The notes under the pieces: generated by a model
Told to the model about the DNA's origin: nothing
What the model saw: only the letters and a program-made list of their open reading frames with translations
The model's database searches: none
In this document: piece by piece, positions 24,780 to 32,895 of the stretch
Numbering within the stretch: position 1 is the first letter of the stretch
How the letters are laid out: every line of letters starts with the position of its first letter
NCBI RefSeq assembly: GCF_005862305.2
Contig: NZ_CP054022.1
Span: forward strand, 806,001-870,000
Length of the DNA stretch: 64,000 bases
Direction of reading: 5' to 3'
Source: Rhizobium indicum
GTDB taxonomy: Bacteria > Pseudomonadota > Alphaproteobacteria > Rhizobiales > Rhizobiaceae
Position numbers and translations under genes: made by a program

Positions 24780-25783
24780 TGGAAACTTCAACCGAAAAAA
24801 CATCCGCCGACCTTCAGAGAGAGATTGATCAGGATCGCCAGCGCATCGGAGATCGCATCGACGCTATTCAAGAACGGATGTCGCCAGGCCAGTTGGTCGA
24901 TGAGGTCCTTGCCTACGCAAAGGGCAGCGGCGGGGGAGAGTATGTTAGCAACCTCGGCCAAGCGCTGAAGGCAAATCCACTGCCCGTCGCATTGATGGGT
25001 GTGAGCCTTGCGTGGCTCATGGCCAAGGGTACCCCGGCAAGCACGGCTGCCAGCCATCAGCCCGAACCTGAATATCCGCTATATCCGGCGAACGGCGCGG
25101 TCCGCCGTCTTGGCCCACCCGAGACTGAGAACGGATCGCGCTACAGTCACTTCGCAGACAGCTCTGGCAAGAGGCTTAAGGCGCTGACCGATGAAACCGG
25201 AGATCGTGCGGGTCACTTCGTCGATGAAGCAGGTAAGTCTTATCGCGGGTTTGCGGATGCCACCGGCAAACACGTCGATCAGATCACCGACGAGACGGGT
25301 GCAATGTTCGACGCGGCAACTGGCTGGGCAGCGGAGAGATGGGAGCAGGCAAAAAGCGCCGCAAGCGGGATGAGTGCGCGTGCGTCCGCGGCCGCGAGCT
25401 CGCTGTCTACCCAATCGTCTTCAGCGGCGACAAGTCTCCAAGAGCAAACCAGCAAGCTCAACAAGATAATCCTCACGCAGTTCCGCGATCAGCCGTTGGT
25501 GGGGGGCGCTCTGGCTTTCGCCGTCGGAGCGGCTATCGGCGCAGCGTTGCCGCACACCGACACTGAAGACGAGTTGCTCGGCGAGGCTTCCGATGCCACC
25601 ACAGACAAGCTCAGCGCTCAGGCGCTGGACGTTGTTGACCAAGGCAAAGAGGTGGCAACGGAGGTCTACGAAAAGGCAGCTTCGATCGCCTCAGATGCCC
25701 ACGATGCCGTCAAGGATCGTGTCGTCACTGAGGTCGATGGATTCAAGGCGGGTACGCAGGGTAGTGATCGCCAATCGAATTGA
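24779..25783 (+). CDS. DUF3618 protein
   Basis: 334 residues. The N terminus (SADLQREIDQDRQRIGDRID, AIQERMSPGQLVDEVLAYAK) is the DUF3618 domain, followed by a weak membrane helix (NPLPVALMGVSLAWLMAKG). The middle contains repeated units built on LTDETGDRAGHFVDEAGKS and similar (about 130-200), and a second hydrophobic helix lies near 245 (LVGGALAFAVGAAIGAAL). In rhizobia such proteins are often labelled nutrient-deprivation-induced; the molecular role is unknown. The start codon overlaps the stop of the holin-like gene (ATGA). Confidence 0.82.
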   Translation: METSTEKTSADLQREIDQDRQRIGDRIDAIQERMSPGQLVDEVLAYAKGSGGGEYVSNLGQALKANPLPVALMGVSLAWLMAKGTPASTAASHQPEPEYPLYPANGAVRRLGPPETENGSRYSHFADSSGKRLKALTDETGDRAGHFVDEAGKSYRGFADATGKHVDQITDETGAMFDAATGWAAERWEQAKSAASGMSARASAAASSLSTQSSSAATSLQEQTSKLNKIILTQFRDQPLVGGALAFAVGAAIGAALPHTDTEDELLGEASDATTDKLSAQALDVVDQGKEVATEVYEKAASIASDAHDAVKDRVVTEVDGFKAGTQGSDRQSN

Positions 25784-25924
25784 CAGCCGCGACGGCGCGA
25801 ATCGCTGAGTCACATCCTTTAATCGCGCATGCGTCCGGTAAGCGAATCGACGCTTGCGGAAACGTGAGCGATGGCGCCGCCATGAGCGCCGGCGGTGACG
25901 CGGCCTCGAATATCGTGCAACCCG

Positions 25925-26357
25925 GTGCGGCAGTTACTCGAGCATGCCCTCGGTCCATTCCGGCGCAAAGCCGATGCCAAGGCCGGCCGAGACCAGCGTT
26001 GCCGGTCAGGTCGTATTCCTCGAACTTTTCGTTGAAGTACCGCTCGGTGTAGGAGAGGTTCTTGCGATTGACGGCGATGATCTTTTCCGAGCGCAGGTCG
26101 TCGATGGCGATTTCCGCCTGCTCCGGCAGCCGGTTGGTACGGGCGACGCCAACAGATATCGCTCATGGGCGATCGAGGAGAGCGCAAGGAGCCGATGTCT
26201 TCCACCGGCCTGATGAAGCCGAGATTGATCTGGCCGCTTTCCAGGCCGCGGATGATTTCGCCGGTATTGCCGTGTGCGGTATGGATGCGGATATCTGGGT
26301 ACTTTCGGGCGATCTTTGCCAGAAACGCTGGCAGCACACCGGTGGTCGTCGATCCTG
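25925..26357 (-). pseudogene. LysR-type regulator, effector-domain remnant
   Basis: Minus-strand frames give pieces of a LysR substrate-binding domain: LPAFLAKIARKYPDIRIHTA, IIRGLESGQINLGFIRPVED, then after frame changes ERYLLA- and GLGIGFAPEWTEGMLE. The DNA-binding N terminus is absent and several indels separate the pieces. It lies just downstream of the DUF3618 operon and marks the edge of the first catabolic island. Confidence 0.7.
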
Positions 26358-26742
26358 ATCTGCCTTATGCGGCAAAAAGCCGGAAACCGGGATCGACAGC
26401 CCCCGGCGCGCCGGTCCGCTCCTTGAACCAGCGATCGCCGCAGTGCCGCTTTGGGGCCAGATGTGAACGCCTTGTAGGATTCGAACTGGCGATCCGGTCA
26501 TTCACGTGCAGCGCTACGCCCCAAATACGTCCGAGACGACATCGCCTCTTATACCCGAAGGCACTTAGCAGCCCAGCGAAGACCACAGAAACTAGAGGGT
26601 GCTCGTCCGCTATGGCGATCTTTCTGAGGTGGCAACCGCTTACACGCAAGCGCGGAGCATCACGCTAGAAGGTAGTCCTCGCGAAGTCAGTCGAGACCGA
26701 GGTGCTTCAGCAATCAGCAAGAATAGCACAGTCAGATTGGAG
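26358..26742. other. Intergenic region, nothing recognised
   Basis: About 385 bases downstream of the amidase gene. No gene, and no terminator with a clear T-tract. A GATTCGAAC string near 26487 resembles a tRNA T-loop but cannot fold as one. Confidence 0.4.
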
Positions 26743-28104
26743 CTATCGTATGGCATCTTCTGTGGCCAGCGCGACCGAAAGCAAATGCTCGTCGCCATTC
26801 GGCAAGCCGGAAAGCAGCAGACCGACAGGCATGCCGGCATCGCCCACGCCACAGGGGATCGAGACACTGCAGCCGTCGAGGAAGTTGCCGATCAGCGTGT
26901 TGCGCAACGTCTTGGCATTGGTTTTCACGAAAAGCTCGTCGTTGATCAAAAGCGGTGCGGTCAGGGGCGCGACATGCGGCAAGGTCGGCGACACGACCAG
27001 TTCGCCCGGTCCGATGCTTGACGCAAATTCCGCCATCAGATGCTCACGGGTGGCCAATGTCTCGATATAGCCTGTCGTAGTGATCTTCTCGCCCAGCCGC
27101 GTGCGAGCAACCACGCGAGGGTCCATTCCCTCGGCCTCCGGTCCAGCCAAACGCTCCCGGTGCAGCACGAAGGCTTCCGCCGTCACCAGCGGGCCGTATT
27201 TCGCCATCAGCTCAAAGATTGCGGCATAGGCCGGAAACGCCTGCCGCCGAATTTTTGCCCCGGACTTTTCCAGCAGCTTCAAGGCCGCCTCGAAGGCCGA
27301 CACCACGCCCGCTTCCGCATCATCGAAAACGATGGTTTCGGGAACGACGAGTGAAAGACCCTCGACCGAGCTACGGCGAACATCGGGTGCGCCGAGGCCG
27401 CGCATCGCCGCATCGATCCACACCGCATCCTGCACGGTATGGCAGAGCGGCCCGAGCGAATCGAGGCTTTTCGACAGCGGGAAAACACCTCGCATGGAAT
27501 AGCGGCCGCGGGTTGCCTTGTAGCCGACGATGCCGTTGAAGGCTGCCGGGATGCGAACCGATCCGCCCGTGTCCGTCCCGATCGAAACCGGGACCAGTCC
27601 GGATGCCACCGCAACGCCGGAGCCGGACGAAGAACCGCCGGGCAACCGTGCACCATCGGTCGAGGCCGGGTTCTGCGGCGTTCCGTAGTGAGGATTTATG
27701 CCGAGCCCTGAAAAGGCAAACTCGCTCATATTGACACGGCCGATGCTGACCATGCCGGCCCCGGCAAGCGCCGCAACGACATCGGCGTCCCGAGTTGCGG
27801 GTACCGATGTCTTGAGCACGGTGGAGCCGGCCGTTGTTGCAAGCCCCTCGATATCGAAAAGATCCTTCCAGGCAACCGGAATGCCGTCGAGCAGGCCAAG
27901 CGAACGACCATCCCTGATGCGCTTGGACGAAGCTGCGGCTTCAGCCCTCGCCCGCTGTTCCAGCAGGTTGACGAAGATCGACTGGTCCTTGCAGCTGTTA
28001 ATGGCGACAAATGTTTCCTCAGCGAGCGCCACCGGATCAAGCGCGCCGTTCTGGATCAGCACGGAAAGCTGGGCGACTGTTTTTCCACCGTGAGACGGCA
28101 TCAT
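26743..28104 (-). CDS. Amidase-signature family hydrolase
   Basis: 453 residues from the ATG at 28104. The catalytic Ser-cisSer-Lys triad of the family is present: lysine in IPVAWKDLFD (about Lys80), the GGSSSGSG glycine/serine loop (about 156-163) and the nucleophile in GTDTGGSVRIPAA (about Ser182). Such enzymes hydrolyse amides; allophanate hydrolase (AtzF), biuret hydrolase and aryl amidases all belong here and cannot be told apart by eye. It is the last gene of a 12-gene operon with a polyamine-type ABC transporter, so it probably attacks the imported compound or a product of it. GGGGA precedes the start. Confidence 0.88.
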   Translation of the reverse strand: MMPSHGGKTVAQLSVLIQNGALDPVALAEETFVAINSCKDQSIFVNLLEQRARAEAAASSKRIRDGRSLGLLDGIPVAWKDLFDIEGLATTAGSTVLKTSVPATRDADVVAALAGAGMVSIGRVNMSEFAFSGLGINPHYGTPQNPASTDGARLPGGSSSGSGVAVASGLVPVSIGTDTGGSVRIPAAFNGIVGYKATRGRYSMRGVFPLSKSLDSLGPLCHTVQDAVWIDAAMRGLGAPDVRRSSVEGLSLVVPETIVFDDAEAGVVSAFEAALKLLEKSGAKIRRQAFPAYAAIFELMAKYGPLVTAEAFVLHRERLAGPEAEGMDPRVVARTRLGEKITTTGYIETLATREHLMAEFASSIGPGELVVSPTLPHVAPLTAPLLINDELFVKTNAKTLRNTLIGNFLDGCSVSIPCGVGDAGMPVGLLLSGLPNGDEHLLSVALATEDAIR

Positions 28105-28115
28105 GCATTCCCCTT

Positions 28116-29339
28116 CTACCGCCCGACAAGCTGCATCCACCGGCGGACGAGATAATTGTGTTCATCCATCGTCGTGTTCCAAACGGCGATGCAGTTTGCC
28201 CTTTGCCAGTATGACCCGCCGGCCCTTATGCTGCCCTTGCGAATTCGCACCGATCCATCCGGGCCGGGAAGATCGGTGGCGGCGGGGAGCCCCCCGTACC
28301 AGTAATCCCACTCTGCCGGCATCATGAACTGCCGGGAACGTTGCGGCGTCGAGATGTAATAACCCTGACGCGCGACGACGGCACCGGGCCAGCCTGATAT
28401 CCACCAGTTCAGATATTCGTAGGCGACATCGAGCATCCGGCCACTCAGATCTTTTGACAGGCACAGACCGCCATGCCAGGCTCGGTAGCCCTCGACGGGG
28501 ACCGCCTGCTCGACGGGAATGCCCTGCCCATTCAGAATGTTAATCCCCGTCGACCACATGCTCTGTACATCGGTTTCACCATCGACCATCAACCGAGCGG
28601 CATCCTCTGCCGTTCGCCAGAACTCCCGGAAGAAACCGTCCTTCTTGCGTGCTTCCAGTAGATCGATCAGCCGGTCGATTTCGGCCACCGTCATATTGCC
28701 GATATTGTTGAACGACATCAGTCCTGCCGCCTGCGCGGCCAGCGCAGCATCGAAAATGCCGATGGCCGGCTCATCGACCAAGGAGACGCGGCCCGCCCAT
28801 TTCTCGTTCAGCAGCGACGCCCAGGAATTCATCTCGACGGTATGCTTCACCACGTCAGTACGGTAGGCGAAACTGTCGAAATTGTGCGTCGTCGGCAACA
28901 TCGAAATGCGCGGCGATGGCGTATCGCCAAGCGCGAGGTTCGGCTGTACGAACAGCTTCTTGGCCGGTACATCGCCCTGTCCCAGCCGCGCGTTAGGCCC
29001 GATATGCCCGGTCTTGGTGAGATCGTTGATCTCGGACCACAGCTTGATCCGGCTGGTATCGATCGGCTGCACGGCGCGCCAGTACCAGACGATATCCAGA
29101 TTGTGGAAACACTGGTCGTAAATGTCGTAGCTTCCAGGCTCCTGCGCCGCCTTGTGCTGCGTCGTCAGGAAGTCGTTGTTATCGAAGGTGACGTCGATGC
29201 CGAGATCCTGCTCGGCCTGCAGACGTAGTTCCTCCAGCAGGGAGATTGCCGTGCCGAGCACGCGCAGCTTCGGCCGGCCCTGAAGATGAAGCGCAGGCGT
29301 GGCAGGTGGTTGCGGGTTTGGATGATGCTTGTTCATCAA
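28116..29339 (-). CDS. Signal-less extracellular-type solute-binding protein
   Basis: 407 residues related to family 1 (PotD/spermidine-putrescine-type) binding proteins: LRVLGTAISLLEELRLQAEQ at the start of lobe 1, LPTTHNFDSFAYRTDVVKHT, MNSWASLLNEKWAGRVSLVD and VPVEGYRAWHGGLCLSKDL. It is a paralogue of the exported binding protein at 32896. Strikingly it has no signal peptide: the N terminus is polar (MMNKHHPNPQPPATPALHL) and the gene overlaps the CobW gene by four bases, leaving no room for one. It may act in the cytoplasm as a sensor or substrate carrier, or be a mis-started or altered transporter part. Confidence 0.82.
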   Translation of the reverse strand: MMNKHHPNPQPPATPALHLQGRPKLRVLGTAISLLEELRLQAEQDLGIDVTFDNNDFLTTQHKAAQEPGSYDIYDQCFHNLDIVWYWRAVQPIDTSRIKLWSEINDLTKTGHIGPNARLGQGDVPAKKLFVQPNLALGDTPSPRISMLPTTHNFDSFAYRTDVVKHTVEMNSWASLLNEKWAGRVSLVDEPAIGIFDAALAAQAAGLMSFNNIGNMTVAEIDRLIDLLEARKKDGFFREFWRTAEDAARLMVDGETDVQSMWSTGINILNGQGIPVEQAVPVEGYRAWHGGLCLSKDLSGRMLDVAYEYLNWWISGWPGAVVARQGYYISTPQRSRQFMMPAEWDYWYGGLPAATDLPGPDGSVRIRKGSIRAGGSYWQRANCIAVWNTTMDEHNYLVRRWMQLVGR

Positions 29340-30406
29340 GAGGTCTGGACGTCCTGTCGTGCTGACGGTGCTCCCCCCGCCAGGGAGGGCTCCGGTCCTG
29401 CGAGGGTGAAGGCCTCGAAGGACCGTTTCAGCAGACTGGCATCGAGTCCGTCAACAATAAAGACGATATGCGAGCGGCGATCGTCCGAGGGCCAGGCAGC
29501 CATATGCGTGGGCGGGTGAACAAGATGCTGCACGCCATGGATGGCCACGGGCCGGGCCTCGCCCTCAAGATTGAGGATGCCCTTCACCCGCAACACCCGT
29601 TCGCCGTGCCGGTGGAGTAACATGGTCAGCCAGACGCCGAACGCAGTCCAGTCTATGGCCCCCTCGACGCTCATGACGAAGGAGGTGACGGCCGCCTGAT
29701 GGGTGCCGCCGTCGGCCGTCTCCAGCATGGCCGGTGTTTCGCAATAAAAGCCGCTCGGCGATTGAGCGATGCTGCCACGTGTGGCAACAGCCTCGTCAAA
29801 CAGCCCCGCGACATCCAGCTCCTTATCCGCCGTTGATAGCAGAGCGGCATCGGGGTTGATCCGCCGCAGCCGCTCCCGAAGAAGGTCCAGACCGTCTTCA
29901 TCGGCAATGTCCGTCTTCGTCAACACCAGCCGGTCGGCGATCGCCGCTTGCCGGTTGGATTCGATATAGGTATCGAGCTGGCGCATGCCGTTCACGGCAT
30001 CGACCGTCGCGATGACGTTGCCCAGCCGGAAGTGATGCCGCAACACCGGGTCGGCCTTCAACGTCGACAGCACGGGAAAGGGATCGGCAAGGCCGGTGCT
30101 TTCGATCACCACGCGCTTGAAATTCGGAATGAGCCCACGCTCGCGCCTGGAATGCAGGTCGCGCAGCGCATCGGCCAGTTCACCGCGAACGGTGCAGCAG
30201 AGGCATCCCGATTGCAGCAACACCATCGTCTCGTCGATCCGCTCAAGCAGATAATGATCGAGGCCGACTTCGCCGAACTCGTTGATGAGCACGGCCGTCT
30301 CTGCCAGCGCCGGGTCGGTCAGCAGCCGCTTCAGCAGCGTCGTCTTGCCCGAGCCGAGAAAGCCGGTGAGCAGGTTGACAGGAGTAAAGGCCGGGCTATT
30401 CGCCAT
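29336..30406 (-). CDS. CobW/P47K-family GTPase
   Basis: 356 residues. Walker A is GFLGSGKTTLLKRLL (Gly15-), the metal-binding GCLCCTVRGEL motif is at 67-77, and the GTP-specificity loop is LVLTKTDIAD. The C-terminal CobW_C domain (about 230-330) includes GERVLRVKGILNLEG and HGVQHLVHPP. CobW-group (COG0523) proteins are metallochaperones that deliver zinc, cobalt or iron to client enzymes, including nitrile hydratase (P47K). Overlaps with genes on both sides show it is built into this operon, so a metal-dependent enzyme of the pathway, perhaps the polysaccharide-deacetylase homologue, is the likely client. Confidence 0.9.
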   Translation of the reverse strand: MANSPAFTPVNLLTGFLGSGKTTLLKRLLTDPALAETAVLINEFGEVGLDHYLLERIDETMVLLQSGCLCCTVRGELADALRDLHSRRERGLIPNFKRVVIESTGLADPFPVLSTLKADPVLRHHFRLGNVIATVDAVNGMRQLDTYIESNRQAAIADRLVLTKTDIADEDGLDLLRERLRRINPDAALLSTADKELDVAGLFDEAVATRGSIAQSPSGFYCETPAMLETADGGTHQAAVTSFVMSVEGAIDWTAFGVWLTMLLHRHGERVLRVKGILNLEGEARPVAIHGVQHLVHPPTHMAAWPSDDRRSHIVFIVDGLDASLLKRSFEAFTLAGPEPSLAGGAPSARQDVQTS

Positions 30407-30731
30407 CGCGCGCCGCCTCCATCCGCCCGATGATATCGATATTCAGGGGATCGCAGATCCGGCCTGAAAGCCGCTCGGCAGCCGGCCAGAGATGGCCGAG
30501 ATCTTCGATGATCTCGCTTTTGCCGGTACGCGTCGACAACACAAAGGACGCCCCCTGCCAGTCCGACAGCGTCATGCCGAAACCCGCCAGCACCCGGTTT
30601 GCCACCCGCACCCGGTTGGCACGCTCGCGCCGCCGGTCGATCCGCTCGACATTGCGCGTGAAAACGCCGGGCCGCGCCACCGCATCGGCCCAGTGTTCAT
30701 TTCCTCCGAGAACCCCGCACAGCGAGCACAT
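30396..30731 (-). CDS. Small CxxC protein upstream of CobW
   Basis: 111 residues starting MCSLCGVLGGNEHWADAVAR after AAGGAAA. The N-terminal CxxC with a nearby histidine could bind a metal. The middle is very basic (ERIDRRRERANRVRVANRVL) and the C-terminal part (EIIEDLGHLWPAAERLSGRI) is helical. It overlaps the start of the CobW gene by 11 bases, so both are made together. I do not recognise a named family; a role in metal hand-off to or from the CobW protein is an inference from position and the cysteines. Confidence 0.7.
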   Translation of the reverse strand: MCSLCGVLGGNEHWADAVARPGVFTRNVERIDRRRERANRVRVANRVLAGFGMTLSDWQGASFVLSTRTGKSEIIEDLGHLWPAAERLSGRICDPLNIDIIGRMEAARDGE

Positions 30732-30787
30732 AGTATTTCCTTGAATATGTGAAAGGAGCCGACATCGCCCGCTCCTCGTCTTGCCGT

Positions 30788-31669
30788 TTACTTCTTGCGC
30801 GGAAAGCGCTTGGCGAAATCGTCGGCGATCTCGTTCATGGTAACGAACTTGACGCCCGGATGCTTGCTCATATGCGCAAAAAGCCGCTCCAGCATCATCA
30901 GCACCTGCGGACGGCCGGCGACATCCGGATGGATGGTGATCGGGAAGACGGCATAATCCATTTCGCGATAGACCCAGTCGAACTGGTCGCGCCACATCTG
31001 CTCGATATCGTGCGGATTGACGAAACCGTGGCTGTTCGGTGCCTTCTTGATGAACATCATCGGCGGCAAGTCGTCGAGATACCAGGAAGCGGGAATTTCG
31101 ATCAGGTCGGTTTCCTGGCCGCGCTTCAGCGGGACCATCCAGTCGGACGGCTTCTTCGAATAGTCGATCTTGGTCCAGCTGTCGCCGACACGCACGTAGT
31201 AGGGCGTGAAGTCGTTGTGCATCAGCGAGTGGTCGTACTTGATGCCGCGCTCAAGAAGCAATTCATTGGTGACGTTGGAAAACTCCCACCACGGCGCGAC
31301 ATAGCCGGTCGGCCGCTTGCCGGAAAGCTTGGTGACGAGATCGATGCACTTGTCGAGAATTTCGGTTTCCTGCTCGCGGGTCATCGCGATCGGGTTTTCA
31401 TGGGTATAGCCATGAATGCCGATCTCGTGGCCGGCATCAGCCACCGCCTGCATCTGCTCCGGAAAGGTCTCGATCGAGTGACCGGGGATGAACCAGGTCG
31501 TCTTGATACCGAAACGCTCGAACAGCTTCAGCAGGCGTGGGCTGCCCACCTCGCCGGCAAAAAGCCCGCGCGAAATATCGTCCGGCGAATCCTCGCCGCC
31601 ATACGATCCGAGCCAGCCTGCAACGGCATCAACGTCAACGCCGAAGCTGCAAAAGATTTCCTTCGCCAT
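30788..31669 (-). CDS. Polysaccharide deacetylase-fold hydrolase (PuuE-like)
   Basis: 293 residues. The NodB-fold motifs are [13 protein letters not shown] (Asp12, Asp14), the metal-binding HGYTHENP, and a proline-rich APWWEFS in place of the usual RPP motif. The overall plan, with the motif [20 protein letters not shown], matches the PuuE allantoinase and peptidoglycan-deacetylase (PgdA, HP0310) group. PuuE members open cyclic amides such as allantoin, others act on sugars. Given the amidase and transporter in this operon, a C-N hydrolase of a small imported compound is more likely than a wall enzyme, but this is inference. Confidence 0.85.
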   Translation of the reverse strand: MAKEIFCSFGVDVDAVAGWLGSYGGEDSPDDISRGLFAGEVGSPRLLKLFERFGIKTTWFIPGHSIETFPEQMQAVADAGHEIGIHGYTHENPIAMTREQETEILDKCIDLVTKLSGKRPTGYVAPWWEFSNVTNELLLERGIKYDHSLMHNDFTPYYVRVGDSWTKIDYSKKPSDWMVPLKRGQETDLIEIPASWYLDDLPPMMFIKKAPNSHGFVNPHDIEQMWRDQFDWVYREMDYAVFPITIHPDVAGRPQVLMMLERLFAHMSKHPGVKFVTMNEIADDFAKRFPRKK

Positions 31670-31710
31670 GGGTTATGTCTCCTTGTGGTTTCTTGTCAGA
31701 AAGTGTCGTT

Positions 31711-32820
31711 TCAGTGGACCGGAATGACGGTGGCTTCCGCCGGGTTCCAGGATAGAAGAACGCCGGAGCCGACCGGAAAGGCCTCGGGCTGATATTTGTC
31801 GATGTGCGCCTCGAGCGCGACGGAGCGCCCGTCCGGCAGACTGGCCGTCAGGTGCGAGACGTGGCCGACCACGTCGAACCGCTCGATCCGCGCATCGACG
31901 ACATTGCCGCCGATCTTGCCGACAAGACGCTCGCGCAACTGTGCATCGGCCGCATGTACTTCGATCGCCTCGGCGGGAATGACCAGATTGACCTTGGTCT
32001 TGCCGGGCACTGTGCCATTGGCGCGCCCCGACAGCATGCCGACAGGCGTGGACACGGCGGTGTTTTCCCCGTCGGCGCCCTGCACCTCGCCCTGAAAGAT
32101 TGTGTTGCGGCCGATGAACTGAGCCACGAACGGCGTGTTCGGCCTTGTATAGAGCTGATGCGGCGGGCTGATCTGCTCGATGCGGCCCTGATTCATGACG
32201 ACGATGCGGTCGGACAGCGCCAGTGCTTCCGACTGCGCGTGAGTGACGAAGATGAAGGTGATGCCCAGTGTCTTCTGTAGCAATTTCAATTCGTTCTGGA
32301 TCGCCTTGCGCAGATTGGCGTCGAGCGCGCCGAGCGGCTCATCGAGCAACAGTATATCCGGCTCCACGACGAGGCCGCGTGCAAGCGCGATGCGCTGGCG
32401 CTGGCCACCCGACAACTTGTCCGGCTTGCGATCGGCGATATCTTCCAGACCGAGTGTCGCAAGGATGCGATCGACCTTGGCATCACGCTCCGCCCTTGCC
32501 AGGCCCTTGACCTCCAGACCGTAGCCGACATTGCGGCGCACGGTCATGTGCGGAAACAACGCATAACTCTGGAAGATCATCGAGGTCGGCCGCCCCTGCG
32601 GTGACACGTCGTTCATCCGCACGCCCTTGATCATCATGTCGCCGGAGGAAATCCCCTCGAAGCCTGCGATCATACGTAGCGTCGTCGTCTTGCCGCAGCC
32701 GGACGGTCCGAGAAACGCGATAAACTCGCCCTTGGTGACCGAAAGGTTGAAGTCGATGACGGCCGGTGTGCCGTTGTCGTAGACCTTGCCAACATTTCTG
32801 AGTTCGAGGTCGTAGATCAT
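31711..32820 (-). CDS. ABC transporter ATPase, polyamine/PotA type
   Basis: 369 residues. Walker A GPSGCGKTTTLRMIAGFE, Q-loop near TSMIFQSYALFPHM, signature LSGGQRQRIALARGLV, Walker B DILLLDEPLGALDANLR and the H-loop in VTHAQSEA. The C-terminal 120 residues form a TOBE domain. It belongs to the spermidine/putrescine-type importers. A second ATPase of the same family is at 37572 in the same operon, so this may serve the signal-less binding protein or a second substrate, or the two may form a heterodimer with the single permease pair. Confidence 0.92.
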   Translation of the reverse strand: MIYDLELRNVGKVYDNGTPAVIDFNLSVTKGEFIAFLGPSGCGKTTTLRMIAGFEGISSGDMMIKGVRMNDVSPQGRPTSMIFQSYALFPHMTVRRNVGYGLEVKGLARAERDAKVDRILATLGLEDIADRKPDKLSGGQRQRIALARGLVVEPDILLLDEPLGALDANLRKAIQNELKLLQKTLGITFIFVTHAQSEALALSDRIVVMNQGRIEQISPPHQLYTRPNTPFVAQFIGRNTIFQGEVQGADGENTAVSTPVGMLSGRANGTVPGKTKVNLVIPAEAIEVHAADAQLRERLVGKIGGNVVDARIERFDVVGHVSHLTASLPDGRSVALEAHIDKYQPEAFPVGSGVLLSWNPAEATVIPVH

Positions 32821-32859
32821 GGGTGTCGCTCCGGACGGTCTTGGATACGTCTGATTGTG

Positions 32860-32886
32860 TACCCTCCCCTTGAGAGGGGGAGGGTA
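32860..32886 (-). terminator. Intercistronic hairpin after binding-protein gene
   Basis: TACCCTCCCC and GGGGAGGGTA pair perfectly across a seven-base loop, between the binding-protein stop and the ATPase start. There is no T-tract. Such hairpins commonly protect and raise the level of the upstream binding-protein message relative to downstream genes. Confidence 0.6.
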
Positions 32887-32895
32887 GAAAGAAGC

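Noticed and set aside
26470..26530. GATTCGAAC string on the plus strand resembling the T-loop of a minus-strand tRNA
   Set aside because: The flanking bases do not pair as a T-stem, and no acceptor or anticodon arm could be built around it.
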